NCBI RefSeq assembly: GCF_029504695.1
Contig: NZ_JAQFIN010000008.1
Coordinates: 62,001-126,000 of the forward strand
Source: Parabacteroides sp. PF5-6
GTDB taxonomy: Bacteria > Bacteroidota > Bacteroidia > Bacteroidales > Tannerellaceae
Length of the DNA: 64,000 bases
Direction of reading: 5' to 3'
The notes beneath the pieces are model-generated. The model saw only the letters and a list, made by a program, of their open reading frames with translations. It ran no database searches and was not told the origin of the DNA. A program made the translations under genes and the position numbers. This document shows, in pieces, positions 35,405-44,589 of the stretch; the first letter of the stretch is position 1, and each line of letters opens with the position of its first letter.

Positions 35405-35629
35405 GGGGTTGACTCAAAAGTATCAGATATACGAACTAAGTGTCCCCGCCTGGTCAGGCGGGGGGGACCGCTGCTTGCAGCGGTGGGGTGGTTGTCTTTT
35501 CTGTCAAGAATCTGTACTTCAGTACGGTATGTGTGTAAACAACCACTCCACCATCGCAAGCGATGGTCCCCCTCGCCTGACCAGGCGAGGACACAGAGAT
35601 AGTATATCTTATACTTTGGGGTCAACCCC
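35405..35629 (+). repeat. Composite hairpin element, family B, copy 2
   Basis: Almost identical to copy 1. Its left neighbour is the truncated family C element, its right flank AGCCAGGATACTGATATCGC is the same as for copies 3 and 4. With the simple ATTAACAATTAA repeats at 35740-35790 it fills the gene-free stretch 35025-35780. Confidence 0.9.
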
Positions 35630-35780
35630 GAGCCAGGATACTGATATCGCAAATCTTCAAATGGGAAAAAATGGGAAGAAGAGCCAGGATAGCCCCCTGC
35701 GTATTATCGCTAAGTCTACCCTGGCCCTTTCTCAATTAAAAATTAACAATTAACAATTAACCATTAATCATTAATCATTA

Positions 35781-38700
35781 TCAATTAACCACCACTTTCC
35801 ACGTTTGTGACCCTGCCCGAACGAAATAGACACCCGCGGCCAAAGCCACTGTTTTCGAACCCCGAAGTCCACGAAGCTGCGCCACGTTTTGGCCGGTGAC
35901 GCTGTAGACCGCCACGTCGACGGCGTTAGCCATTTCATTGTCAATTGTCAATTGTCCATTGTCAATTGCCAGGCGAATGCCATGCGTCAGCGAGGCATTC
36001 GACGTGGTATAGCCTTCGAGGGTGACAGTGACCGGCCCGGTGACACGGTCGATGGTGTAGGAAAGGGAAGCCCCCACCCGAAGCGCTTCGCTTCGCAGCG
36101 CCTCCCCTTGGGGGAGGTTGGTGGGGCTTTGGGGGCTGTTGTTTGGGCTTATCTCCTGGTCGTTGGCATAGACCTGGATCAATGCCGGATCGAAGTCACC
36201 CGTAAGGGCAAAGCTAAACGCTTCGCCATAGGGCACGGAGTGGGTACCGGCGGCAGGGGTGTAGGTCACTCCTTCGGTGGGGGTCAGGATCACATTGTAG
36301 CGCCGTTGGGCGATCAGGATCGTATGTTCGGCGGTGATCGGCAGGATATAGCCGTAGTACGCTCCGCCGGCCGGCACGGTAAAAGGTGTGTCTACGCCAT
36401 CGATCACCAGCATAAGATCCTCCGGCCCCAGTGCCGGATCTTCGGGCAGGAACTGCAGGAAGAGATGATCGCTCACCAGATGCTCACCGGCGCTGATGCC
36501 GTAGAGGAGGATACCCGGCGCCACTTCGAGGGTAAGGGGGTGGTAGGTGAGGTCGTCGGCCGATTGATATTCATAGGCACCGATATCGATCCGGGCACCT
36601 TTGAAGCGGGGGTTACCGGCGGCGTCGGTGGTGGGATAGGTAGATCCATAAGCCGCGTTATCTCCCGCGTCGACCAAGGGGCTACCTTCCTGCAGGCGGA
36701 AGTCGCCGTTAGTGGCATCGACAAAGAGCGGGTCGATATCTTCACCGATCAGGTCGTCTGTGCCCGTATATTTACCTCCCCTCTCGGGCAGGAAGCCGAT
36801 CAGGTTATGGGAGCCGGAGGCGGTGCTATAGCTTTTAACGTATAGATCCTTAGCACCTTCAGCATTCCCAACCTCATTTCCCCAGAGGATATTATTATTT
36901 AGGGTGGCGCCGTCGATGGAATAGACTCCGCCGCCGTTGGCTTCGTCGGCTGTATTGCCGTAGATCGTATTGTTGGTCAGGATGGCGGAGTTGGCATAGA
37001 CTCCGCCGCCGTTGGTGGTGGCTGTATTGTCGTAGATTGTATTATTGCTTAGGGTGGTGCCTGAGGCGAAGACACCAGCGCCGTATCCGGCTGTATTGCC
37101 AGAGATCGTATTGTTGGTCAGGATGGCGGTGTAGGCTAAGACTCCGCCGCCGATATTCCGGGAGATAGCGGTTCCGTTCACCAATATACTATTATTCGCA
37201 TCTGCCATTCCCCCGGTAACGCTAAAGCCGTCGAGGGTGGCGGTCTCAGCTTCGACATCAGCTTTGACATCGACATCAGCAAGCTGCAACGCCATAACCA
37301 CCACGTGGTAGCAGTTGTCGGTGTTATCGTCAGGATCGCCAATCTCCCCCGAGAGGATCGTGACGTTCGTTACCCAGTCGCGGGCGTTGAGTGAGGTTCC
37401 CGTTCCGGCAAAGCCGCCATAGACCTTGACACCCGGCGGGATCACAAAGGTGCGGTCGCGCTCGGAGAGGGGTTGGCCGTTGTCGAGTTTGTATTTTGGG
37501 ATGTAGCTGCCTTTGGCCACCCAGATCTGGGAGACTTCATTGTCGGGATCGGCGGCATAGCGGAGGGCTTCCGACAGGTTTGTGCCGTTGGCCCAGGAGG
37601 AGCCGTCGCCGGCATAGTCTTCCGTATCGGTATCGACGGCATCGGCAGAGATCACATAGACGATACCGTTTTCATCGGCCTTGGCCTGGTAGGGGTAAGC
37701 GCCCATATCGGTAGGGGTGCCGTCATCCAGGGGTCTGCCGGTACCGATACAGGGGCTATAAGGGGTGAGGCGGAAGTCGTACACTTTCGGATCGCTCTGG
37801 GTATCGATCTTTACAAAGCGGGGGTTGATAGCTTTGGTGGTGCCGATCAGGTTGCCGTTCGTTTTGTAGGTGGACAACTTATCTTCATCATCCCCAATCA
37901 GGTTATAGGTTATAGCGGGGGTGGTGCCATTGTTAATGCTCAGATTAGCACCTTCGTATTCGGCTGTATTTGCCCAGAGGATATTGTGGGTTAGGGTGGG
38001 GGTGCCGTTGTAGATAAAGACTCCGCCGCCGTAGCTGGCGGTATTAGCGTAGATTGTATTACCCGTCAGGGTGGCGCCGCCGAGGGCATAGACTCCGCCG
38101 CCGAGGGCGGCTTCATTGCCGTAGATCGTATTGCCCGTCAGGGTGGCGCCGCCGAGGGCATAGACTCCGCCGCCTTGGGCGGCTTCATTGTCGTAGATCG
38201 TATTGCCCGTCAGGATGGTGCCGCCTCCGGCATAGACTCCGCCGCCGGAGCCGCCGCCGGCTGAATTGCCGTAGATCGTATTATTCCGTAGCGTACCGCC
38301 TTCGGCCCAGACTCCGGCGCCTTGGGTGGAGGAGCGCCCGGCATTTGCCCCCGTGATATAAAACCCATCGAGCGTGCCGCCGGTAAGGTGTACCACATGG
38401 TAGCAATCGTCGTCAGTGGTGGGATTGATATCCCCCGAGAGGGTGGTGGGGTTCGTTGTCCAGTCGCGGGCGTCGAGTGAGGTTTCCGTTCCGGCAAAGC
38501 CGCCATAGACGGTGATGCCTGTGGGGATTGTAAAGGTGGCGTAGCGGTCGGTGCCATCTGTTGGTTTATACGTGCCCGTAGCCACCCAGATCTCGACGGG
38601 GGCGGCATCGGCGGCGAGGTTGTTGAGCACCTCGGCTAAATCCGTATAGGCTGTCTCCCAGGTTTTACCATTTTGGGGGGTGCCCGTAGCATTATGTTTC

Positions 38701-38798
38701 ACATAAATCACATCCGCCGCCGGGGCAGCGAAAGCGGGCAGACTAAGGGTTAGGCCCAGGAGGCATAGGGTCAGGATAAGGTGTAGTTTCTGTGTCAT
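35781..38798 (-). CDS. Secreted right-handed beta-helix protein with T9SS-like sorting domain (1)
   Basis: A 1005-residue exported protein (signal peptide about 1-25). Two choice-of-anchor-Q/DUF1565-like segments open with IYVKHNATGT and IYVISADAV and carry GVKVYGGFAGT motifs. Each leads into beta-helix rungs of about 22 residues (LTGNTIYGNEAALGGGVYAL). The shared module (about 760-842) and a sorting-like C-terminal domain (YSVTGQNVAQLRG, LAAGVYFVRAG) follow. Two segments derive from intergenic repeats: about residues 903-919 (PNNSPQSPTNLPQGEALRSE) and the linker IDNGQLTIDN. The stop lies in a simple repeat. Probably a surface adhesin or carbohydrate-binding protein; no catalytic motif seen. 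Paralogue at 49255-52047. Confidence 0.8.
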   Translation of the reverse strand: MTQKLHLILTLCLLGLTLSLPAFAAPAADVIYVKHNATGTPQNGKTWETAYTDLAEVLNNLAADAAPVEIWVATGTYKPTDGTDRYATFTIPTGITVYGGFAGTETSLDARDWTTNPTTLSGDINPTTDDDCYHVVHLTGGTLDGFYITGANAGRSSTQGAGVWAEGGTLRNNTIYGNSAGGGSGGGVYAGGGTILTGNTIYDNEAAQGGGVYALGGATLTGNTIYGNEAALGGGVYALGGATLTGNTIYANTASYGGGVFIYNGTPTLTHNILWANTAEYEGANLSINNGTTPAITYNLIGDDEDKLSTYKTNGNLIGTTKAINPRFVKIDTQSDPKVYDFRLTPYSPCIGTGRPLDDGTPTDMGAYPYQAKADENGIVYVISADAVDTDTEDYAGDGSSWANGTNLSEALRYAADPDNEVSQIWVAKGSYIPKYKLDNGQPLSERDRTFVIPPGVKVYGGFAGTGTSLNARDWVTNVTILSGEIGDPDDNTDNCYHVVVMALQLADVDVKADVEAETATLDGFSVTGGMADANNSILVNGTAISRNIGGGVLAYTAILTNNTISGNTAGYGAGVFASGTTLSNNTIYDNTATTNGGGVYANSAILTNNTIYGNTADEANGGGVYSIDGATLNNNILWGNEVGNAEGAKDLYVKSYSTASGSHNLIGFLPERGGKYTGTDDLIGEDIDPLFVDATNGDFRLQEGSPLVDAGDNAAYGSTYPTTDAAGNPRFKGARIDIGAYEYQSADDLTYHPLTLEVAPGILLYGISAGEHLVSDHLFLQFLPEDPALGPEDLMLVIDGVDTPFTVPAGGAYYGYILPITAEHTILIAQRRYNVILTPTEGVTYTPAAGTHSVPYGEAFSFALTGDFDPALIQVYANDQEISPNNSPQSPTNLPQGEALRSEALRVGASLSYTIDRVTGPVTVTLEGYTTSNASLTHGIRLAIDNGQLTIDNEMANAVDVAVYSVTGQNVAQLRGLRGSKTVALAAGVYFVRAGSQTWKVVVN
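36100..36130. repeat. 31-bp intergenic repeat inside a coding region
   Basis: These 31 bases (GCCTCCCCTTGGGGGAGG followed by TTGGTGGGGCTTT) are identical to 60694-60724, between tsaE and porX. Here they are translated in frame within the beta-helix protein. Confidence 0.9.
38055..38240. repeat. 66-bp tandem repeats encoding beta-helix rungs
   Basis: Three near-identical units with the core GATCGTATTGCCCGTCAGGG and GGCATAGACTCCGCCGCC encode successive rungs. Similar units lie at 50280-50550 and 51240-51530 in the paralogue. Confidence 0.75.
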
Positions 38799-38824
38799 AC
38801 GTCTTGTTTTTTATGGGTTTACTG

Positions 38825-38832
38825 CAAAGGTA
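38825..38832 (-). promoter_or_regulatory. -7 box of beta-helix gene 1
   Basis: TACCTTTG on the minus strand, 26 bases before the ATG at 38798. Confidence 0.45.
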
Positions 38833-38889
38833 ACAAAAAAAGAGGGGGAATGTTCGGAGGGAAGGGGGAGATATATCATATATATTTTA

Positions 38890-38897
38890 TATATTTG
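38890..38897 (+). promoter_or_regulatory. -7 box of the antitoxin-like gene
   Basis: TATATTTG, a perfect box, five bases before the ATG at 38903; the message would be almost leaderless. Confidence 0.45.
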
Positions 38898-38902
38898 CAA
38901 CG

Positions 38903-39151
38903 ATGAGTACGACAACACTAAAGAAAAAGAAACTGATAGAGATGAACGAAAATACTTTTCGCTCCCTATCGATCATGGCGGCAAAGCAAGGCACCAACCT
39001 GAAAAGGTATATCGAAAACCTTTTATCCCAGGAAGCTGAAAAAATCGACGACAAGGTGATCTACGATCATCTATTAAATAGCGATCCGGAAGGAAAAGAA
39101 TACCTGAACGCACAAGAGACCAAAGACTTGGAAAACTGGCTGGGAATATGA
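38903..39151 (+). CDS. Small antitoxin-like DNA-binding protein
   Basis: An 82-residue protein. ENTFRSLSIMAAKQGTNLKRYIENLL resembles the ribbon-helix-helix part of antitoxins or Arc-type repressors, with an acidic C-terminal tail (EAEKIDDKVIYDHLL...NWLGI). The basic N-terminus (TLKKKKLIEM) fits DNA contact. No complete toxin gene follows; a 28-codon frame is all that remains before a repeat array. It may be a solitary antitoxin or a regulator. Confidence 0.6.
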   Translation: MSTTTLKKKKLIEMNENTFRSLSIMAAKQGTNLKRYIENLLSQEAEKIDDKVIYDHLLNSDPEGKEYLNAQETKDLENWLGI

Positions 39152-39179
39152 AGGTTGGCTATTAGAAGGCGATACACTT

Positions 39180-39266
39180 ATGTTCGAATACCTGGTTGCT
39201 CGGGGGGAAGCATACAACAAAGAAATCCAGCAAAAACTCCGTAAAAAAGATAAAGAAATAGAGTAA
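39180..39266 (+). other. Short reading frame after the antitoxin-like gene
   Basis: An ATG at 39180 gives 28 residues (MFEYLVARGEAYNKEIQQ, then KLRKKDKEIE). The frame stays open upstream into the preceding gene's end (EGWLLEGDTL), so it may be the C-terminal part of a longer protein separated by a frameshift, or the remnant of a partner gene. Not recognised. Confidence 0.3.
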
Positions 39267-39269
39267 AAA

Positions 39270-39353
39270 AAGGCCGGCAGGGTTTTGCAAAAGGCCGCCG
39301 GAGTTTTGCAAAAGGCTGCCGGCCTTTTGGAAAAAGCCGGCAGGTAAGGGGTT
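39270..39353. repeat. 21-bp tandem array, 4 units, GGCCGGC type
   Basis: Units start at 39270, 39291, 39312 and 39333, exactly 21 bp apart; the unit is related to those at 4556 and 52639. Confidence 0.85.
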
Positions 39354-39455
39354 TAAGGGGTTTAAGGGGAATAATGGCTTAGCAGCTTCCCTTAAGCCCC
39401 TTAAGCCCCTTAAGCCCCTTAAGCCCCTTAAGCCCCTTACCCCTTACCCCTTAGC
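39345..39455. repeat. 9-bp AAGGGG array with inverted arm
   Basis: Three AAGGGGTTT-type units, a short loop (AATAATGGCTTAGCAGC), then about eight CTTAAGCCC units. Directly joined to the 21-bp array before it. Confidence 0.85.
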
Positions 39456-39461
39456 CCTTTC

Positions 39462-39501
39462 CCAAAAAAAAGAAGAGGCCCCCCCGAAAGGGCACCTCTT
39501 C
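39462..39501 (-). terminator. Terminator of the SusC-3/SusD-3 operon
   Basis: On the minus strand AAGAGG...CCTCTT, with inner CCC/GGG pairs, is followed by TTCTTTTTTTT, 50 bases after the SusD-3 stop. Confidence 0.65.
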
Positions 39502-39550
39502 AAAGCAATCGTCCTTTATAGGACGTTCCCCCCCAAAAAAAACAAGCTTC

Positions 39551-41212
39551 TTATTTCACTGAAGTGCAATAGTTGGCGTTGTTGTCCCACCAGATGTTGG
39601 TGTTGACCACGTCTTTTCCGCCTAAGAGGCCGACGCCTTTGTTGTATTCGGTTGTGTTGTTGGCGATTTCAGCCTGCGGATACTGGATGCGCTTGATGAA
39701 GTTCGCCGGGTCTTTGATATTCGTATTGCTCTGGCTATAGAGCGCTTCGTCGCGGTAGATCGCCACATCCATACGCGGCAGGTTCAGGCGACGTTTGTCG
39801 TTCCACGATTCCAGGGCCACATCGGGGAAGGCAGCCAGGTATTTCTGGGTGATGATCTTCTCCAGCACGGTATTGCCTTCGCCCGACAGATCGGCAAAGT
39901 TGGCGCTTGTGCCGGCGAGGTTCTTCTGCGTAGAGGCCAGATACTGATCGGCTCCCTGGGCGCCCCAGGTCTCAAACGAGGCATAGACACCTTTTTCGTA
40001 TTCGCTCTTGGCATCGCCGGCGACGAACCCACGGTGCATCGCTTCGGCTTTGAGGAAGCATACTTCTTCGTAGAGGAACACATCGTAGGGGCGGCTCTTG
40101 TAGGGCGCGCCGTTATGGATGATGTAACCGAACTCGGAATACAAGATACTTTCGTATTCGCCCGTACCAAAAGCGGTGGACGACAAGCCGTAAGGCATAC
40201 CTTTCCAGTCGCCCGATTTATAGGCGGGGTCGAACATGATCGTCGCGCGCGGGTCGACCTTGTCGGGATGAACCGACGAGAGCGGCGTGGGCGTATCGGT
40301 GAGTCCTTTGCGTTTGTTGACGATCGTGGTCGGGAAGTCGATCCCTCCGATACCCGTCACCAATTTCTCGAACGAAGAGGTCATCAAGAGCGGGCCTCCC
40401 CAGGTGATCTGGAACATGGTGTAGTTGTAGTCGGCACCCCAGTCGCCATTCGCCTTGGGCGGCAGTTTGGCGGCATCGCTACGATCGTCCATCACACCCG
40501 AAGCGATGGCTTTCGCTGCTTCGGCGGCAGAGGTCGTCGCATCGACCTCCGACAGGCGCAGGGCATACCGCAGGCGCAGGGAGTTGGCGAACTTACGCCA
40601 TTTGGCGGCATTGTTGCCAAAAACGATATCCGATGAGTTATCCAGAAAGATCGCGTTCACACTTGACTGATCCAACAGGCTGACCGCCTCTTCCAGTTCG
40701 CGGAAGAACTCGGCGTAACCGTCCTTAACCGACATATAGGGCGGGTTGGCTTCCACCTCGGAATACTTGGGCAAAGGGATCGGACCGAAATAGTCGAAGC
40801 CGCTGGCCGCGGTATAGACCCGCCAGATCTTCGCTACGGCGATGGAGTGACGGTATTCGTCGCCTTTGGCCGTCAGGTCGCGGATGACGATGTTCAGTTC
40901 GGCGATATTCGATTGTACGCGTTTGAACATACGGTTGTTCCAGTCGTCGTTCATGAAATAGTTCTTCAGGTTCCAGTTGCCCCCATCGGCCACCTGGGCG
41001 TAGAAGTCGAGCATCAGGGATTTCACCCGTTGTTCGTCATCGCCCTCCATGGCGATCCCTCGGCGCAGGGAAGCGGCCAATTGGGCGTCGTTCATATTGT
41101 AATCCACATCCGCGGTCGGATTGTTCGGGTTCTCATTCAACTCCGTCAGGTCACAACCTGAAGAGGCGAACAATAAAAGGGAACATGCGGCTAATATTTT
41201 GATTGTCTTCAT
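39551..41212 (-). CDS. SusD/RagB-like outer membrane lipoprotein (pair 3, SusD-like_2 type)
   Basis: A 553-residue lipoprotein with lipobox FASSGC (Cys about 20), then DLTELNENPNNPTADVDYN, the typical N-terminus of SusD-like_2 proteins (after L-x-x-N-x-N-P-N). KIWRVYTAASGFDYFGPIPL (about 130-150) and FANSLRLRYALRLS (about 205-218) are group motifs, and EVCFLKAEAMHRG is the late helix. It starts 21 bases after the SusC-3 stop. Confidence 0.9.
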   Translation of the reverse strand: MKTIKILAACSLLLFASSGCDLTELNENPNNPTADVDYNMNDAQLAASLRRGIAMEGDDEQRVKSLMLDFYAQVADGGNWNLKNYFMNDDWNNRMFKRVQSNIAELNIVIRDLTAKGDEYRHSIAVAKIWRVYTAASGFDYFGPIPLPKYSEVEANPPYMSVKDGYAEFFRELEEAVSLLDQSSVNAIFLDNSSDIVFGNNAAKWRKFANSLRLRYALRLSEVDATTSAAEAAKAIASGVMDDRSDAAKLPPKANGDWGADYNYTMFQITWGGPLLMTSSFEKLVTGIGGIDFPTTIVNKRKGLTDTPTPLSSVHPDKVDPRATIMFDPAYKSGDWKGMPYGLSSTAFGTGEYESILYSEFGYIIHNGAPYKSRPYDVFLYEEVCFLKAEAMHRGFVAGDAKSEYEKGVYASFETWGAQGADQYLASTQKNLAGTSANFADLSGEGNTVLEKIITQKYLAAFPDVALESWNDKRRLNLPRMDVAIYRDEALYSQSNTNIKDPANFIKRIQYPQAEIANNTTEYNKGVGLLGGKDVVNTNIWWDNNANYCTSVK

Positions 41213-41233
41213 ATCTTTCCTTTATTTTAATGA

Positions 41234-44200
41234 TTAAAATGATACACTGATGTTAAACCCAAGACTCCGCATGGTCGGCATGGAAGCGAACTCCACTCCC
41301 TGTACCGCGCTTGAATTACTGAATCCGGCTTCAGGATCAAATCCTTTGGTTTTGTGATAGATCATAAACAGGTTGCGGGCCACAAAGCTGGCTTTCACCC
41401 CGGCAAAGGGAGTCTTGGCCAACAGGCTCTTCGGCAGCGAATAACCCAGGCTCACTTCGCGCAGGCGAATGTTCGTCGCGTCGTAGATATAGGCTTCGGC
41501 GATGCCGTTGATCTCGGTGTAATACTCCTGTGCCGTTACCTGTGTGGTATTGGCGGCGCCACTCTGAGTCACACCGGGAACGACCATACCGTCACGTCCT
41601 TCCAGTGTCATCGCCAGGTTACCGAAACGGGCACCCTGCTGGATCGATCCCATAAAGATATCGCCCCCGTAGTTCATATCGAACAGGAAGCCCAACGAGA
41701 GGTTCTTGTAGCTCAAGTCGTTCGACCAGCCCAACATCCACTTCGGCTGGTTGTTGCCCAGTTTAACGTATTCGCTCGTGCGCAACGGAAGACCGCTCTC
41801 ACCGATAATGCGGTTGCCGGCATCGTCGCGCAGGAAGCCATAGCCGTACATATCGCCATAAGCGCCACCTACCTCGGCAACGATCTGCATAAAGTTCAAG
41901 CCGGCGTCGGCGCTCAGGATCTGACGTTCGGTGCCTTCGGTGAGTTCAACCACCTTGTTGCGGTTCATCGACCAGTTCACCAACGTCTCCCAGGTGAAGC
42001 CACCGGCGGTTCTCACCGGCGTAGCGTTCAGGGCTACTTCCCATCCTTTGTTTTGGATGTTACCGGCGTTGATCATTTGGTATTCATACCCTGTAGCCGA
42101 AGGAACGGAGATCTTCAGGATCTGGTCTTTGGCGTTCTTTTGGTAGTAAGAGATATCCAGACCGACGCGGTTGTCGAAGCCCCGCAGTTCGAGACCAAGC
42201 TCCCACGATTCGATCGTTTCGTTCTTCAGGTTCGGGTTGGCGATCCAGTTGCGTTTGTTGGCGTTGAAGCTACCGCCTTTGATGTCGTAGCTGATGTTGT
42301 AGTAGTCGCGCAGCATATACGGATCGGTATCATTTCCTACCTGTGCCCAGGAAACACGCAGTTTACCAAAAGTCAATGGAGTAGTATCCACATCCATATT
42401 ATTCAGCATCTGAGAGAACACCCAGCTACCACCTACCGAGGGGTAGAAATAGGAATTGTTGTCCTTGGGTAAGGTCGACGACCAGTCGTTACGGCCGGTC
42501 AGGTCGAGATACAGGAAGTTATCCCATGACATAGAAGCCGTTGCATACAAAGAGTTGATCTGCTTGCGTGAGCTGGAGAAGTCGCCGTTATGGCTTTTCC
42601 CGTTGGCGATGGCATAGAAATCGGGGATCACCAGTTCGCCGGAGAAATCGTTGTTCAACGAAGTCGAGCGATACATGATGTTACCACCTACCGTACCGAC
42701 AATGCCGAAGCGGTTCCAGTTCTTCTGTGCGGTGAAGAGGAAGTCGGTATTTAATTCTTTGAAACGTTCGGTCTGCACGCGATAGCTCCCGTTGGTTTCC
42801 CAGTAGGGGTTACCGGTGGCGCGGGTCCAGTCGTACAGGAAGGTGTAGTTGTCCATCCCGGTGCGCAGTTTCAGGCTCAGCCAGTCGGTGAAGGTGAAGT
42901 CTAAGGCGGCGAATCCGATGTAACGGTCGCGCTTGTCGGAGTTGGTGTTGCGTTCGGTCGACCAGTACGGGTTGCGCGGAGCCGAACTGTGGTCGGTCTT
43001 CCAGGAAGCCGGTTTGCCGTCGGCACGTTTCCAGTCGTTGTCTTTGTAAGCATCCCAGTCGGAGAAGCCCACGCTACGCGGCATCAACAGGTAATCGTAG
43101 AAGACATTGTTCGGGTCGGCAGCGACCGAGATACGGTTCTTCGACTGTTGGTTCACATAGTTGATCTTGATGTCGGCCGACAGCCAGTCCGCGATCTTTG
43201 CCGTCGAGCGCAGGTTGATCGAGGTACGCTCGAAACCGCTGTTGGGCACGACGGATTTATTGTCCAGGCGAGACACAGACGCACGGAACGTCATGTCTTC
43301 CGTCGACTTGCTGATATCGAGGCTGTTGTTCCAGCTCGTACCCGTACGCAAGAAGTCGCTGTACAGGTCGTTATTGCGAGCGGCATAGCTGAACGAACCC
43401 AAAGCCATCTCTCTCGACGAACCGTCCATCTTCGGACCCCAGCTACCGATCATATTGGCGTCGAACGCACCATTCGAGCCTTGTCCGTAGACGTTCTGGA
43501 AGTCGGGCGTCATCATCGGGCTTTCGAAGGTCAGGTTGGTGTTGAAGTTGATGCCCAACCCCTTGCCGGCCGCACCGGTCTTGGTGGTCACCATCACTAC
43601 CCCGTTACCGGCACGGCTACCGTAAAGCGCCGCGGCGGCAGGACCTTTCAATACCGACATGCTCTCGATATCGTCGGGAGAGATATCGGAAATACCCGAG
43701 CCCTTATCGATCTTCGAGTTGCCCCAATAGTCGCCGGTATCACTGCTGAAGTTATCGATAGGCACACCGTCGACCACGATCAAGGGTTGGTTGTTGCCCG
43801 AGATCGAGTTGTTCCCGCGGATGATGATACGCGTACCTCCACCGACACCCGTACCGCTCTGGTTGATCTGTACCCCGGCGATCTTACCGGCCAGGGCGTT
43901 GGCTACGTTGGCGTCACGTGTCTCCGTCAACTGATCGCCTTTCACTTCCTGCATGGCGTAACCCAACGCTTTGCGGTCGCGCTTGATGCCCAGGGCAGTC
44001 ACAACGACCTCGTCCAAAGCCTGCGTATCGTCCGTCAGGGTGATCGTCAAGGTGGTCTGTCCGGTATACACCACTTCCTGTGGGATATAGCCGATGTACG
44101 AGAAGCTCAACACCGCGTCGGCAGGCACTTCCAGGCTGAAGTGCCCGTCGTAGTCGGTGATTGTACCGTTGGTCGTACCTTTAACCAATACATTGGCGCC

Positions 44201-44431
44201 GATGATCGGTTCGCCCTGGTTGTCGACAACGGTTCCGGTAACGGTTCTTACCTGCTGCTGGCGTTGCGTCGCGGGAGAGGCATTCGTGGGAGAAGCAGTC
44301 GAATGGTCAGCGTAAGCTACCGTTAGTTGCATAAACGAAAAGAGTGCGATACCGCACAGAGTAATAGTTCTCCTCCGGGAAAGCTTGAAACTTTTCGGGC
44401 GGAATAATTTTAAGGTTATATTATTATTCAT
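41234..44431 (-). CDS. SusC-type TonB-dependent receptor (pair 3)
   Basis: A 1065-residue outer membrane transporter. The ATG at 44431 (MNNNITLKLFRPKSF) is preferred over a TTG at 44446. A long N-terminus leads to the signal segment (TITLCGIALFSFMQLTVAYA), then a carboxypeptidase-like domain (GEPIIGANVLVKGTTNG), the plug (ALAGKIAGVQIN, RIIIRGNNSISG, VVDGVPIDNF, VLKGPAAAALYGSRAG) and a barrel ending LGFNISVSF. No STN domain is present, although a FecR/sigma pair lies upstream, so signalling may pass another way. Partner is SusD-3. Confidence 0.92.
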   Translation of the reverse strand: MNNNITLKLFRPKSFKLSRRRTITLCGIALFSFMQLTVAYADHSTASPTNASPATQRQQQVRTVTGTVVDNQGEPIIGANVLVKGTTNGTITDYDGHFSLEVPADAVLSFSYIGYIPQEVVYTGQTTLTITLTDDTQALDEVVVTALGIKRDRKALGYAMQEVKGDQLTETRDANVANALAGKIAGVQINQSGTGVGGGTRIIIRGNNSISGNNQPLIVVDGVPIDNFSSDTGDYWGNSKIDKGSGISDISPDDIESMSVLKGPAAAALYGSRAGNGVVMVTTKTGAAGKGLGINFNTNLTFESPMMTPDFQNVYGQGSNGAFDANMIGSWGPKMDGSSREMALGSFSYAARNNDLYSDFLRTGTSWNNSLDISKSTEDMTFRASVSRLDNKSVVPNSGFERTSINLRSTAKIADWLSADIKINYVNQQSKNRISVAADPNNVFYDYLLMPRSVGFSDWDAYKDNDWKRADGKPASWKTDHSSAPRNPYWSTERNTNSDKRDRYIGFAALDFTFTDWLSLKLRTGMDNYTFLYDWTRATGNPYWETNGSYRVQTERFKELNTDFLFTAQKNWNRFGIVGTVGGNIMYRSTSLNNDFSGELVIPDFYAIANGKSHNGDFSSSRKQINSLYATASMSWDNFLYLDLTGRNDWSSTLPKDNNSYFYPSVGGSWVFSQMLNNMDVDTTPLTFGKLRVSWAQVGNDTDPYMLRDYYNISYDIKGGSFNANKRNWIANPNLKNETIESWELGLELRGFDNRVGLDISYYQKNAKDQILKISVPSATGYEYQMINAGNIQNKGWEVALNATPVRTAGGFTWETLVNWSMNRNKVVELTEGTERQILSADAGLNFMQIVAEVGGAYGDMYGYGFLRDDAGNRIIGESGLPLRTSEYVKLGNNQPKWMLGWSNDLSYKNLSLGFLFDMNYGGDIFMGSIQQGARFGNLAMTLEGRDGMVVPGVTQSGAANTTQVTAQEYYTEINGIAEAYIYDATNIRLREVSLGYSLPKSLLAKTPFAGVKASFVARNLFMIYHKTKGFDPEAGFSNSSAVQGVEFASMPTMRSLGFNISVSF

Positions 44432-44589
44432 ATTTTTGTAATGCAATTAATTATGTTATTAATTTGATTGGAAGCTACTGGTAATAGCTTTTGATAGGAG
44501 TACGGGAGGATATGTGAATATCCTTCCGTATGGTGTTTTTTCAGGTCTCTTCTCTCATAGGCATTCGATTTTTTTAGGGGTTCAACATC

